64,000 bases of DNA from Acidihalobacter ferrooxydans (GTDB lineage Bacteria > Pseudomonadota > Gammaproteobacteria > DSM-5130 > Acidihalobacteraceae), in contig NZ_CP019434.1 of NCBI RefSeq assembly GCF_001975725.1, forward strand, positions 1,757,486-1,821,485, given 5' to 3'. The position numbers and the translations under genes were made by a program. Positions 1 to 9,641 of this stretch are shown piece by piece. Within the stretch, counting starts at the first letter, position 1; each line of letters starts with the position of its first letter. Under the pieces are notes generated by a model. That model did not search any database. It saw only the letters and a program-made list of their open reading frames with translations, and was not told the origin of the DNA.

Positions 1-414
1 GCCACTCACTGAAGAGTCTTCCCTGTAAATCCAGATCTCTGCGCAATCACTGCCTCGCCCAATGAAATATCTGGGTTTAACGAAAGCATACTGCGTGCCA
101 TTTATGCGTCCATAAGAAAATACGTTGCATTCCGCCGATGACTATCTAAGCTCAAGGTTTGGGCGCGGCGCGCGATGGGCGCGTATCTAGCCGTGCTTGA
201 CTGCACGGGCGGTAATGGAACTCGGCGATGTACGCGAATCAGACTCAGTCGATTGAAGCGCGCCACGATAGCCGGATGACTGCATCCACGATGGTGTGCC
301 TGATCTGGGAATACGTGACGCAGTGTCACGTTCTCGGTACAGCTGTAAGCGTGTTCGCAACGGCGCCATCCGCGAGCGGTGGTTGGCCGTTGCGTGGCGG
401 CAGGGTGGTGGCGC
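1..414. other. left-edge non-coding stretch
   Basis: No convincing gene is visible here. The short frames on both strands lack a ribosome binding site and recognisable protein character. The stretch probably contains the promoter of the sigma-54 activator gene that follows, but no clear -35/-10 pair stands out. Confidence 0.5.
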
Positions 415-2358
415 GTGTCTGATCGTGAGGTTGCCCGCCATCTAGAACGTATCCAGGCGATCATTGCCGACGGCGCCTTGGCGCACGACGTCGAATCCTA
501 TATTTCGGATTCCTGGCGACGCTGCGTGGCGGAACATCGATTAAATCCCAGTGATTGCCGCGAACCCGAGGTGCTCGAATCTGCACTGTTGCGCGAGCGC
601 CGCCAGCGGCACGAACGTCTGCTATCGCTGGCGTCTGATGAGATGGGCAGTTTGTACCAGCAGGTGGCTGGTTCAGGGCACGTCGTTATCCTGACGGACG
701 CCGACGGCTGCGTGCTCGACTATGTGGGCGACATGGCGTTGGAACGGCAAACCGGCAGCGCTGGTCTGCTCCCCGGCGCGTTGTGGAACGAGCGCGTCCA
801 GGGCACCAACGGTATGGGCACCTGCCTGATGACCGGCAAGCCGGTGACCGTGCACCACGACGAGCATTTTCTGGTCAGGAACACAGTGCTGACCTGTTCG
901 GCTGCGCCCATCTACGATCCCGAGGGCGATCTGATGGCGGTGCTGGACGTGTCGAGCACCGCCAGCGTGGCCCAGCAGCATGCGCTGAGTCTGGTGGGCA
1001 TGTCTGCCCAACTCATCGAAAACAGGGTGTTCCACTGCGCGTACCGTGATCAGTACCTCCTGCATTTCCACAGTCGACCGGAGTTCCTCAACACGCTGGG
1101 GGAGGGTGTACTGTCCTTCGATCCAGCGGGCAGGGTGCTCGGCGCCACTCGCAGCGCGCTGTTCCAACTAGGCGTGGATGCACGCGTGACGCTGGTCGGC
1201 CAGGACATCGCCGAGGTGTTCGACATGCGGCTGGCCGACCTGATAGACGAGGCTGCCAGGCTCCATCACGGTCAGCCGATTCCCCTGCGCGGTGTGGTGG
1301 ACGGCAGGCGGTTCTTTGCCTCACTGAAGTGTCCCGCGCGCAGCGGTTCACACACCGGGCATAACGTGCGCGCAGCGAAGATCCGCGACGCTGGCGCATC
1401 GGAGCTCGACCTGGAGCAGCTCAATTTCGGCGACCCGCGCATGGCCCAGGCCATTCGGCAGGCAAAGAAGCTCATCGACCGCGACGTGTCGCTGCTACTG
1501 TCGGGACCAACCGGTGTCGGCAAGGGCCTGTTTGCCAAGGCGCTGCATGGCTATAGCGACCGCGCCGACAAGCCGTTCGTTACAGTCAACTGCGCAGCTA
1601 TCCCCGAAACGCTGATAGAAAGCGAGTTGTTTGGCTACAAGGCCGGCGCGTTCACCGGAGCCAACCGCCAGGGCAGTCGCGGCAAGATCGTGCTGGCGAA
1701 CGGCGGCACGCTGTTTCTGGACGAGATCGGCGACATGCCGCTGCCGTTGCAGGCGCGGCTGCTGCGCGTGCTGGAAGAACGAGAGGTGGTGCCGCTGGGA
1801 GCGGACACCGCGATCAGGGTCGACCTCAACATCATCAGCGCGACGCACCGCGATCTAAAGACGCTGGTGCAATGCGGCGAGTTCCGCGAGGATCTGTACT
1901 ACCGTTTGCGTGGCCAGGCGCTGATCCTGCCGCCCCTGCGCCAGCGCACAGACAAACGCCAGCTCATCGAATACATCCTCAAGCTCGAACAGGCCGAGGA
2001 TCGCGTCCGCCTCGAACCCGAGGCAATGCACCTGTTGCTGGCGTACGCCTGGCCCGGCAACATCCGCGAACTGCGCAACACCCTGCGGACCTTGATCGCA
2101 CTGTGCGAAGACGAACGGATCTCGGCTGCGGACCTGGCCGATGAATTCCATCAGGAAACGGGGGCCGATGATCCGCAATGCGCCGACACAGGGGTCAGCG
2201 AAGCGCAAAACCCGCTCGCCTCGGCCGAGCGAGCGGTACTGCTGCGCGAACTGGAATCGATGCGCTGGAACGTGGCGAAGGTCGCGCGCAACTTCCGCGT
2301 GAGCCGCAACACCCTGTATCGGAAAATGCGCCGTTATGGCATCAAGCCACCCCGCTAA
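415..2358 (+). CDS. sigma-54-dependent transcriptional activator, AcoR-like
   Basis: A 647-residue bacterial enhancer-binding protein. The N-terminal third looks like a GAF-type sensor region. A central AAA+ domain follows, with Walker A GPTGVGKG (about 364-371), the sigma-54 contact loop GAFTGA (411-416) and Walker B LFLDEIGD (433-440). A Fis-type helix-turn-helix ends the protein ([19 protein letters not shown]). The frame is open from an ATG at 379, but those first 12 residues are unlike the family, so GTG 415 is preferred; the start is uncertain. The domain order matches AcoR-type regulators. It lies just upstream of a -24/-12 promoter match and the formate dehydrogenase genes, so control of that operon is a reasonable inference. 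The ligand is unknown. Confidence 0.9.
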   Translation: MSDREVARHLERIQAIIADGALAHDVESYISDSWRRCVAEHRLNPSDCREPEVLESALLRERRQRHERLLSLASDEMGSLYQQVAGSGHVVILTDADGCVLDYVGDMALERQTGSAGLLPGALWNERVQGTNGMGTCLMTGKPVTVHHDEHFLVRNTVLTCSAAPIYDPEGDLMAVLDVSSTASVAQQHALSLVGMSAQLIENRVFHCAYRDQYLLHFHSRPEFLNTLGEGVLSFDPAGRVLGATRSALFQLGVDARVTLVGQDIAEVFDMRLADLIDEAARLHHGQPIPLRGVVDGRRFFASLKCPARSGSHTGHNVRAAKIRDAGASELDLEQLNFGDPRMAQAIRQAKKLIDRDVSLLLSGPTGVGKGLFAKALHGYSDRADKPFVTVNCAAIPETLIESELFGYKAGAFTGANRQGSRGKIVLANGGTLFLDEIGDMPLPLQARLLRVLEEREVVPLGADTAIRVDLNIISATHRDLKTLVQCGEFREDLYYRLRGQALILPPLRQRTDKRQLIEYILKLEQAEDRVRLEPEAMHLLLAYAWPGNIRELRNTLRTLIALCEDERISAADLADEFHQETGADDPQCADTGVSEAQNPLASAERAVLLRELESMRWNVAKVARNFRVSRNTLYRKMRRYGIKPPR

Positions 2359-2547
2359 GCCTGTCGGACAAAAATGAGCGGGGCGTGGCGAGCGGGACTG
2401 GAGACCGGTTTCCTCATCTTTAAAGATGTTCCCTTCGAATAACTTAAGCTGCGAATGGACCCATTCTTCCCTCGCCGCAGTCGACACCTTCCAAGCCCGG
2501 CAGGCTCCCGGGGTGCCGCGCCGCGCTGTGCCGATTCGGATACAGGC

Positions 2548-2566
2548 TGTCATGCCCGGCGGGACA
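2548..2566. promoter_or_regulatory. possible activator-binding inverted repeat
   Basis: TGTC and GACA are separated by 11 bases, about 80 bp upstream of the -24 element. A tighter TGTC-G-GACA palindrome occurs at 2362-2370. Upstream dyads of this sort are where enhancer-binding proteins sit. The half-sites are short and could be chance. Confidence 0.25.
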
Positions 2567-2644
2567 GATCCGGGACACCGGCAGACGGGCTTGGATGCGC
2601 ATGGTCGCCACCTAATCGGCGGATTCGTTTGATCGCACGACGTC

Positions 2645-2659
2645 TGGCATGGATCGTGC
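2645..2659 (+). promoter_or_regulatory. sigma-54 (-24/-12) promoter
   Basis: TGGCATG-GATC-GTGC matches the sigma-54 consensus (TGGCAYG, four bases, TTGC) with one mismatch in the -12 box and exact spacing between the invariant GG and GC. It lies about 80 nt before the membrane-protein start and downstream of a sigma-54 activator gene, which makes function plausible. The rest of the 383-nt gap 2359-2741 shows no gene and no clear terminator. Confidence 0.55.
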
Positions 2660-2741
2660 CGTGCATTAGCGTGACGGCGGTGAATTCGCCGCGAGACACG
2701 AAGTCGGTCGCAGGACCCACGCAAGGGCGGAGGATCGAGCG

Positions 2742-3395
2742 ATGATGCAGGTATCGGCGCTGGTCGCGATGGCAGTGGCTATGGGTGTCTACCAGGGCGT
2801 AAATCCCTCTATGGGTTGGCTCTATGCTACGGCCAGAGGGCTTGAAAACCGTTCAGTGAAATCGCTGATCGATGGCGGCGTGAAATTTGCCTGGGGCCAC
2901 TACCTGGGAATGAACGTCGTGCTGTTGCCAATGGCTTGGCTGCTGGCGCTCACCCGGCTGCACCCGATGCTGCTAATGCCCTGGATCGGCGCCACGCTGA
3001 TGGTCTACGGACTGCTCAAGTTGCGTTCGCCGGGGCACCCGCGTCTGCTGAATCGGGTGTCGCCGCTGCGCGTCAGCCGCTGGTCGTTTGTGATGGCGCT
3101 GACGCATTGCGGCTCCCCGTTGATGATGATCTCTCCCCTGCTGGGTCTGGTGATGGTTTCGCAGGCGGGCGCACCGGCCGCGACGAATCTGGCCACTACG
3201 CTGCAAGGCTACACACTGCTGGCGCTCGGCATCAGCGCGGCGATGGCCTTGCCGCAATTGCTGATCTCGCTCGCCATCGCCATGGCCGTCTATTCCCGGC
3301 TCGGCCTCAAGGCGCTGACGCGCTACTGGCTGAATTTCGATCTCGGCTGGTCGATCATTTTCATTCTGATGGGCGCGATGGCCGTGGGGATGTGA
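2742..3395 (+). CDS. integral membrane protein of unknown function
   Basis: A very hydrophobic 217-residue protein with roughly six membrane segments separated by short loops. The N-terminus includes the string GVYQGVNPSMGWLYA. Related proteins have been loosely labelled ArcD-like antiporters in proteobacteria, but I see nothing that fixes a substrate. ATG 2742 follows a GGAGG-like site (ggaggatcgagcg). It lies directly behind the -24/-12 promoter match and 207 nt before fdsG. A role in formate or other small-molecule transport, or in cofactor supply, is only inference. Confidence 0.65.
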   Translation: MMQVSALVAMAVAMGVYQGVNPSMGWLYATARGLENRSVKSLIDGGVKFAWGHYLGMNVVLLPMAWLLALTRLHPMLLMPWIGATLMVYGLLKLRSPGHPRLLNRVSPLRVSRWSFVMALTHCGSPLMMISPLLGLVMVSQAGAPAATNLATTLQGYTLLALGISAAMALPQLLISLAIAMAVYSRLGLKALTRYWLNFDLGWSIIFILMGAMAVGM

Positions 3396-3602
3396 GGTGT
3401 ACGGCTGGTCGCCTGTCGCTGCCTCGCATTGCGCGGTCGGTGCGGGAACCGCTTCACAGGCATGACCATGATCCGATCACTAGGTGCTATTTGACTTTCT
3501 CCGCCTATGATTTATTGAATGAGCAAGCACGATTTCACCCGTTCTGGACAGGCAGCGGATTGATCAATGCTCGTCCCGAGCCGCCTTTCCCGGAGGTACG
3601 AC

Positions 3603-4067
3603 ATGTCCGACAGCCGCGATTTGCCGATATCTATTGCCGAGATCTGCCGTCGGCACGATGACGACCCGGCAGCACTTTTGCCGCTCCTGCACGAACTGCA
3701 GGAGCGTGCCGGCCACGTCTCGCCGCAGGCCGTCGCCGACATTGCGGAATGCTTGAATGTCACCCGCGCGGAAGTCGACGGCGTGGTCAGCTTCTACTCC
3801 GATTTCCGCACCCAGCCGCCGGCCGCTCGCGTGGTCAAGGTCTGCCGCGCGGAGGCCTGTCAGGCCAGCGGCGGGCGTGCCGTCTGGGATGCCGCGGTGG
3901 CAGCAGCGGCGCGCACCGCCGGCGCGGTCGAGGTCGAGGCCGTGTACTGCCTCGGCAACTGCGCCTGCGGACCGTCCGCGCTGAGCGGTGAGCAGCTATT
4001 CGGTCGGGTGGACGGCACACGGATCGACGCGCTGATCGAGCGCTTTGGACAGGAGGCGGGCGCATGA
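3603..4067 (+). CDS. fdsG: NAD-dependent formate dehydrogenase, gamma subunit
   Basis: A 154-residue NuoE/HoxE-type thioredoxin-fold [2Fe-2S] protein. The cluster ligands are in the usual pattern: Cys81 and Cys86 (C-x4-C), then Cys116 and Cys120 (C-x3-C). It forms the diaphorase part of the soluble molybdenum formate dehydrogenase together with FdsB. The frame is open 12 codons further upstream, but ATG 3603 has GGAGG seven bases before it and starts with MSDSRDLP, so it is preferred. Its stop overlaps the fdsB start (ATGA). No good promoter was found in the 207-nt gap before it, so it probably shares the upstream transcript. Confidence 0.93.
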   Translation: MSDSRDLPISIAEICRRHDDDPAALLPLLHELQERAGHVSPQAVADIAECLNVTRAEVDGVVSFYSDFRTQPPAARVVKVCRAEACQASGGRAVWDAAVAAAARTAGAVEVEAVYCLGNCACGPSALSGEQLFGRVDGTRIDALIERFGQEAGA

Positions 4068-5605
4068 AAGTGTACATGTCGGCGGACAGTTCCTCGCAGG
4101 CTATCGGTACGCGCGAGATTGCCGAGGCGCTGACCGCGTCCGCCGCGCAGCGCGCGCTGGAGCTGACCCTGGTGCGCACCGGCTCACGCGGTCTGTACTG
4201 GCTGGAGCCGATGCTTGAAGTCGAGCGCGACGGCCGGCGCGAGGCCTTCGGTCCGCTGACGCCGGCCGACGTGCCGGGCGTGCTGGATGCGTTGGCGGCA
4301 GGACACGCGCATCCACGGGCACTTGGCCCGGTCGAGGCGCTGCCGGAGGAGCAGGGCCAGCAGCGGGTCAACTTCCGGCGCTGTGGCGTTGTCGCGCCCG
4401 GCGACTGGCGCGATTACCTGGCGACGGGCGGCATGCTTGGCCTGCGCAGGGCACTCGAACTCGGCGCCGATGGCGTGGTCGCGGCAGTCACGGCGTCCGG
4501 CCTGCGCGGACGTGGCGGAGCGGGTTTCCCGACCGGCGTCAAATGGCGTACGACACGCGCGGCCGCAGCCGACACGAAATTCATTGTGTGCAACGCCGAC
4601 GAAGGCGATAGCGGCACTTTTGCCGACCGCATGCTGATGGAAGGCGATCCCTTGAGCCTGATCGAGGGGATGGTCATTGCCGGTTACGCGGTCGGTGCGG
4701 CGCAGGGCTTCATTTACCTGCGCTCGGAATATCCGCTTGCCCGCGAGGTACTGGAGCGTGCCATTGAGACAGCCTACGCGAACGGCCTGCTCGGTGCTGA
4801 CGCGCTCGGCAGCGGCGCGCGCTTCGACGTGCATCTGCGCCTCGGTGCCGGTGCCTACATCTGCGGCGAAGAGACCTCGCTGCTGGAAAGCCTGGAAGGC
4901 AAACGCGGCACGGTGCGCTATAAGCCGCCGCTGCCAGCCATGGAAGGGCTTTTCGGCAAGCCCACCGTCGTCAACAACGTGATCACCCTGGCTACGGTGC
5001 CGGCGATCCTGACCGATGGCGCGGAGGCCTACGCTGCTCTCGGGCACGGCCGCTCGCGCGGCACGCTGACTTTGCAGCTGTGCGGCAACGTGCGTCGTCC
5101 CGGGCTGTACGAGCTGCCGTTCGGCGTCACTCTGGGCCATGTGGTGCAGACGCTTGGCGGCGGCAGCGCCTCGGGGCGGCCAGTGCGCGCGGTGCAGGTC
5201 GGCGGACCGCTGGGCGCCTATTTCCCGGTTGAACTGTTCGACACGCCGCTGGACTACGAGGCGTTCGCCGCACGTGGCGGCATGCTCGGCCACGGTGGCG
5301 TGGTGGTGTTCGACGACACGGTAGACATGCTGGAGCAGGCACGTTTCGCAATGGAGTTCTGCGCGCTCGAATCCTGCGGTAAATGCACGCCTTGCCGCAT
5401 CGGTTCCACACGCGGCGCGGAGCTGATCGAGCGCATGCGCGGCGGCGCGCGCGCGCAGCAACTCACCTTGCTCGAAGACCTGTGCGAGGTGATGGAACAG
5501 GGTTCGCTATGCGCGCTCGGCGGCCTGACGCCGGTGCCGGTGCGTAGCGCGTTCAAACATTTTCCGGAAGATTTCCAGCCGGCGGCAGTGGCTGCGGCAG
5601 GATAG
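4064..5605 (+). CDS. fdsB: NAD-dependent formate dehydrogenase, beta subunit
   Basis: A 513-residue NuoF-like diaphorase that binds NAD+ and FMN and passes electrons from formate oxidation to NAD+. The N-terminal ~100 residues are a thioredoxin-like extension typical of FdsB. The NAD/FMN loop GRGGAGFPTG is at 149-158. The [4Fe-4S] site ESCGKCTPC supplies Cys438, Cys441 and Cys444, with a fourth Cys near 483. The start overlaps the fdsG stop by four bases, indicating translational coupling. Length is normal for the family. Confidence 0.95.
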   Translation: MKVYMSADSSSQAIGTREIAEALTASAAQRALELTLVRTGSRGLYWLEPMLEVERDGRREAFGPLTPADVPGVLDALAAGHAHPRALGPVEALPEEQGQQRVNFRRCGVVAPGDWRDYLATGGMLGLRRALELGADGVVAAVTASGLRGRGGAGFPTGVKWRTTRAAAADTKFIVCNADEGDSGTFADRMLMEGDPLSLIEGMVIAGYAVGAAQGFIYLRSEYPLAREVLERAIETAYANGLLGADALGSGARFDVHLRLGAGAYICGEETSLLESLEGKRGTVRYKPPLPAMEGLFGKPTVVNNVITLATVPAILTDGAEAYAALGHGRSRGTLTLQLCGNVRRPGLYELPFGVTLGHVVQTLGGGSASGRPVRAVQVGGPLGAYFPVELFDTPLDYEAFAARGGMLGHGGVVVFDDTVDMLEQARFAMEFCALESCGKCTPCRIGSTRGAELIERMRGGARAQQLTLLEDLCEVMEQGSLCALGGLTPVPVRSAFKHFPEDFQPAAVAAAG

Positions 5606-5617
5606 GAGTGATCGACG

Positions 5618-8473
5618 ATGGCTTTGATCCATGAAACCGACTATGGCACCCCGGCGGCCAGGGCCGACGGCGAAACCGTCGCACTCGATATCGATGGGCA
5701 GCGCGTCGAAGTGCCGGCAGGCACTTCGGTGCTGCGCGCGGCGGTCGAGGCCGGTGTTTCCATTCCCAAACTCTGCGCCACGGATGCGCTGGAGGCGTTT
5801 GGCTCCTGCCGCCTGTGCTGCGTCGAGATCGAGGGGCGCAAGGGCTTCCCGGCATCCTGTCATACGCCGGTCGCACTGGGCATGGTGGTGCGCACGCAGA
5901 CCCCGGCGCTGGAGAAGCTGCGCCGCGGCGTGATGGAGCTGTATATCTCCGATCATCCGCTGGACTGCCTGACCTGCGCCGCCAATGGCAACTGCGAGTT
6001 GCAGGACATGGCCGGCGCGGTCGGCTTGCGCGAGGTGCGCTACGGCTTCGCCGGCAAGAATCACCTCGACGGGGAAACAGATGCCTCGAACCCCTATTTC
6101 AGCTTCGACGCGAGCAAGTGCATTGTGTGCTCGCGCTGCGTGCGCGCCTGCGAGGAGGTGCAAGGCACGTTCGCGCTGACGGTGCACGGGCGCGGTTTCG
6201 ATTCGGTGATCAGTGCCAGTCAGCAGGAGCCGTTTCAGGATTCGGAGTGCGTGTCCTGCGGCGCCTGCGTGCAGGCCTGCCCGACGGCCACGCTGATGGA
6301 AAAATCCGTCATCGAGCACGGTCAGCCCGAGCGCAGCGTGGTGACCACCTGCGCCTACTGCGGGGTGGGGTGCTCGTTCAAGGCCGAACTGCGTGGCGAT
6401 CAGGTGATTCGCATGGTGCCGTACAAAAACGGCCAGGCCAATCACGGGCATTCCTGCGTGAAAGGGCGCTTCGCCTGGGGCTATACCACGCATCCCGACC
6501 GCATCACCCGACCGATGATTCGCGAGCGCATCACCGATCACTGGCGCGAGGTGACATGGGACGAGGCCATCGGCTTCGCCGCGCGGCGCATTCGCGAAGT
6601 ACAGGCTGCTCACGGGCGCGCAGCGGTAGGCGCGATCACCTCGTCGCGCTGCACCAACGAGGAAACTTATCTGGTGCAGAAACTCGCGCGCGCGGTGTTC
6701 GGCGTGAACAATGTCGATACCTGCGCGCGCGTGTGCCATTCGCCCACCGGTTACGGTCTGAAGACCGCATTCGGCACCTCGGCGGGTACGCAGGATTTCG
6801 ATTCGGTGGAAGAGGCCAACGTTATGCTGGTGATCGGCGCCAACCCGACCGACGCGCATCCGGTGTTCGCTTCCCAGATGAAGCGGCGCTTGCGTGCGGG
6901 GGCGCGGTTGATTGTGATCGACCCGCGGCGCATCGACCTGGTGCGATCGCCGCATGTGCGTGCCGACTATCATCTTCAGTTGCGCCCCGGCACCAACGTC
7001 GCGTTGATCGACGCACTGGCGCATGTGATCGTCAGCGAGGGGCTGACCGACGAGACCTTCGTCACCGCGCGCTGCGAACCAGAAGCCTACGCCGAATGGC
7101 GCGAGTTTATCCTGCGCCCTGAAAACTCGCCGGAGGCGGTGGCAGACGTCACCGGCGTGCCAGCGGAGCAGATCCGCAGCGCGGCGCGGCTCTACGCAAG
7201 GGCCGGCAACGCGGCCATTTACTACGGCCTCGGTGTGACCGAACACAGCCAGGGGTCGACCATGGTCATGGGCATGGCGAACCTTGCCATGCTCACCGGC
7301 AATATCGGCCGGCGCGGCGTCGGCATCAATCCGCTGCGCGGACAGAACAATGTGCAGGGCTCGTGCGACATGGGCTCCTTCCCGCACGAGTTCCCCGGTT
7401 ACCGCCACGTCTCCGACGCCGCCGTGCGCGCGACCTTCGAGCGCGAATGGGGCGTGCAACTCGACCACGAGCCTGGGTTGCGCATCCCGAACATGATCGA
7501 TGCCGCCATCGCCGGCAGCTTCAAGGCCATCTATATCCAGGGCGAGGATATCCTGCAATCCGACCCCAACATCCAACACATCGCGGCCGGCCTCGAGGCC
7601 ATGGACTGTGTCATCGTGCAGGATCTGTTTCTCAACGAGACAGCGGCCTACGCACACGTCTTTCTGCCCGGTTCCACGTTCCTGGAAAAGGACGGCACCT
7701 TCACCAACGCCGAGCGGCGTATCAATCGCGTGCGGCGCGTGGTGGCGCCGCCTGGCGGACTCGCGGATTGGGAGATCACGCAGGCGCTGGCGCGGGCGCT
7801 CGGCTACCCCATGAACTACACGCACCCGAGCGAAATCATGGACGAGATCGCGCGTACCACGCCGACCTTTGCAGGCGTCAGCTACGCCAGGCTCGAACGC
7901 CTCGGCAGTATCCAATGGCCGTGCAACGACAAGAAGCCGGAAGGCACGCCGACCATGCATGCGGACACCTTCGTGCGCGGCCTCGGACGCTTTATGCTCA
8001 CGCCTTACATCCCGACGGAGGAGCGCACCGGACGCAAGTACCCGCTGCTGCTGACCACCGGCCGTATCCTCAGTCAGTACAACGTCGGCGCACAGACCCG
8101 GCGCACCGAGAATCGCGTCTGGCACGCCGAGGACCGCCTCGAAATCCATCCGCACGACGCGCAGCAGCGCGGCATCCACGACGGCGAGCGGGTCGCCGTG
8201 CGCAGCCGCATCGGGGAGACCACGCTGCACGCGCAGCTGAGCGACCGCGTACCGCCCGGCGTCGTCTACACCACCTTCCACTTCCCGGAAACGGCGGCCA
8301 ACGTGGTCACCACCGAACACTCCGACTGGGCCACCAATTGCCCCGAGTACAAGGTCACGGCGGTCGAGGTGATGCCAAGCCACACGCCCTCGGAGTGGCA
8401 GCGGCGCTACCGCGAACACCGTCATGACACGCTCGGGCTTCCTGCCCAGGCGGCGGAGGTGTTCGACGCATGA
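5618..8473 (+). CDS. fdsA: NAD-dependent formate dehydrogenase, alpha (catalytic) subunit
   Basis: A 951-residue molybdenum bis-MGD enzyme that oxidises formate to CO2. An N-terminal NuoG-like region carries a [2Fe-2S] ferredoxin domain (GSCRLCCVEI) and two [4Fe-4S] sites (CIVCSRCVRAC and CVSCGACVQAC). The molybdopterin oxidoreductase core begins with another cluster (CAYCGVGC). The expected metal ligand is Cys373 in ARVCHSPTG, encoded by TGC at 6734-6736, so this is a cysteine and not a selenocysteine enzyme. A C-terminal molybdopterin dinucleotide-binding domain follows. It starts 12 nt after fdsB and overlaps fdhD by four bases. A long open frame on the opposite strand is a codon-bias shadow. 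Confidence 0.96.
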   Translation: MALIHETDYGTPAARADGETVALDIDGQRVEVPAGTSVLRAAVEAGVSIPKLCATDALEAFGSCRLCCVEIEGRKGFPASCHTPVALGMVVRTQTPALEKLRRGVMELYISDHPLDCLTCAANGNCELQDMAGAVGLREVRYGFAGKNHLDGETDASNPYFSFDASKCIVCSRCVRACEEVQGTFALTVHGRGFDSVISASQQEPFQDSECVSCGACVQACPTATLMEKSVIEHGQPERSVVTTCAYCGVGCSFKAELRGDQVIRMVPYKNGQANHGHSCVKGRFAWGYTTHPDRITRPMIRERITDHWREVTWDEAIGFAARRIREVQAAHGRAAVGAITSSRCTNEETYLVQKLARAVFGVNNVDTCARVCHSPTGYGLKTAFGTSAGTQDFDSVEEANVMLVIGANPTDAHPVFASQMKRRLRAGARLIVIDPRRIDLVRSPHVRADYHLQLRPGTNVALIDALAHVIVSEGLTDETFVTARCEPEAYAEWREFILRPENSPEAVADVTGVPAEQIRSAARLYARAGNAAIYYGLGVTEHSQGSTMVMGMANLAMLTGNIGRRGVGINPLRGQNNVQGSCDMGSFPHEFPGYRHVSDAAVRATFEREWGVQLDHEPGLRIPNMIDAAIAGSFKAIYIQGEDILQSDPNIQHIAAGLEAMDCVIVQDLFLNETAAYAHVFLPGSTFLEKDGTFTNAERRINRVRRVVAPPGGLADWEITQALARALGYPMNYTHPSEIMDEIARTTPTFAGVSYARLERLGSIQWPCNDKKPEGTPTMHADTFVRGLGRFMLTPYIPTEERTGRKYPLLLTTGRILSQYNVGAQTRRTENRVWHAEDRLEIHPHDAQQRGIHDGERVAVRSRIGETTLHAQLSDRVPPGVVYTTFHFPETAANVVTTEHSDWATNCPEYKVTAVEVMPSHTPSEWQRRYREHRHDTLGLPAQAAEVFDA

Positions 8474-9363
8474 GCGCGCAAGGATCCATGCTCGACGAAA
8501 CGGGACTGCTGGCACCCCTCGAACCGGCGCGGCCGGGCGTCAACCGCGGTTCGATTGCGCCGTTTCGAGAGGTTCGGCTGCATACGTGGACCGAGGCCGG
8601 TTGCGAGTATGGGCGCAGGTGCGTACCCGAAGAAGTGCCGGTGGCGCTGAGGCTGAACTGCCGCGACTACGCAGTGATGCTCGCCAGCCCCGCGGATCTG
8701 GAGGATTTCGTTTACGGATTTCTGCTCACCGAGCGACAGATCGAGCGTGCGGAAGATATCGCCGAATTGTCCTTCGACGAGCGTGCCGAGGGTATCGTCG
8801 CACGCGTGACGCTGCGTGGATCGGCAGCAGATCGGCAGCGTCCGGATGGTGGGCAACGCCTGCCCGGGGCAACCGGTTGCGGGTTGTGTGGCGTGCAGTC
8901 GCTGCGCGATGCGGTGCGGCCGGTGCCGCGCGTCGCCCCGGCGCCCCGGATTGCACCGGAGGCGGTGTGCCGGGCGGTGGCGGCACTGCGTGACTGGCAA
9001 CCGCTGAACGCGAGCGCGGGAGCCCTGCACGCTGCAGCCTTCGCGGACATCGCCGGCAATATTGTGACTGCGCGCGAGGACGTCGGACGCCACAACGCCC
9101 TGGACAAGCTCATCGGCGCGTTACTGCGCGACGGACGCACGTCGCATGGCGGCTTGGTCGTGATGAGCAGTCGGTGCAGCTATGAACTGGTGCAAAAGGC
9201 GGCTGCCTTCGGCGTCAGTCTGCTGTGTACGGTGTCGGCCCCTACCGCATTGGCCATCCGCCTGGCCGAGGAGGCCGGCATGACGCTGATTTCGCTGGTG
9301 CATGCTGATTCCTTCGCAGTGCTCACCGGAGCAGATTGTCTCGACTGGCATAAGGACGGTTAA
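8470..9363 (+). CDS. fdhD: formate dehydrogenase accessory sulfurtransferase FdhD
   Basis: A 297-residue FdhD. The family moves sulfur from IscS to the molybdenum cofactor, which formate dehydrogenases need for activity. The conserved CxxC is present as TGCGLCG (Cys137 and Cys140), and the family block EDVGRHNALDKLIG lies near residues 202-215. ATG 8470 overlaps the fdsA stop (ATGA). Its place inside the fds operon is the usual arrangement. Confidence 0.93.
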   Translation: MSAQGSMLDETGLLAPLEPARPGVNRGSIAPFREVRLHTWTEAGCEYGRRCVPEEVPVALRLNCRDYAVMLASPADLEDFVYGFLLTERQIERAEDIAELSFDERAEGIVARVTLRGSAADRQRPDGGQRLPGATGCGLCGVQSLRDAVRPVPRVAPAPRIAPEAVCRAVAALRDWQPLNASAGALHAAAFADIAGNIVTAREDVGRHNALDKLIGALLRDGRTSHGGLVVMSSRCSYELVQKAAAFGVSLLCTVSAPTALAIRLAEEAGMTLISLVHADSFAVLTGADCLDWHKDG

Positions 9364-9365
9364 CC

Positions 9366-9608
9366 ATGCAAACGGAAAAACTCGTGCAGATGGCCAATCA
9401 GATCGCCGGATATTTCGCTGCCTATCCGGAGGAACGGGCACGCCAGAGTGTGCTCGATCACATCAACGCAAGCTGGGCGCCACGTATGCGCGACGAGATG
9501 GCCGCTTATGTCCAGCAAGGCGGCAGTGGATTGCATCCGTTGGCTCGCTGGGCGGCGCAACACTTGGTGCGACCGACGGAAGACATATCCCTTGTAAGAG
9601 ACCAGTGA
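9366..9608 (+). CDS. fdsD: formate dehydrogenase delta subunit
   Basis: An 80-residue FdsD-type protein. This small subunit accompanies soluble NAD-dependent formate dehydrogenases and supports assembly or stability of the complex. Family features visible are the N-terminal helix LVQMANQIAGYFAAYP and the closing RWAAQHL. It starts two bases after the fdhD stop and ends the operon; the next gene is convergent, 33 nt away. Confidence 0.88.
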   Translation: MQTEKLVQMANQIAGYFAAYPEERARQSVLDHINASWAPRMRDEMAAYVQQGGSGLHPLARWAAQHLVRPTEDISLVRDQ

Positions 9609-9641
9609 GATCTGTGGTCGTTGTGAATTATCCGGGTTAAG

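Noticed and set aside
3396-3602. Second sigma-54 promoter directly before fdsG
   Set aside because: No GG-N10-GC pair with acceptable boxes was found.
6734-6736. Selenocysteine formate dehydrogenase
   Set aside because: The catalytic codon is TGC (Cys373), not TGA.
7363-8427. A long plus-strand frame inside fdsA in another phase
   Set aside because: Arg/His-rich shadow; fdsA has clear motifs throughout.
5507-8515. A 1002-codon open frame antisense to fdsA
   Set aside because: It mirrors the high-GC codon bias of fdsA and has no domain character.
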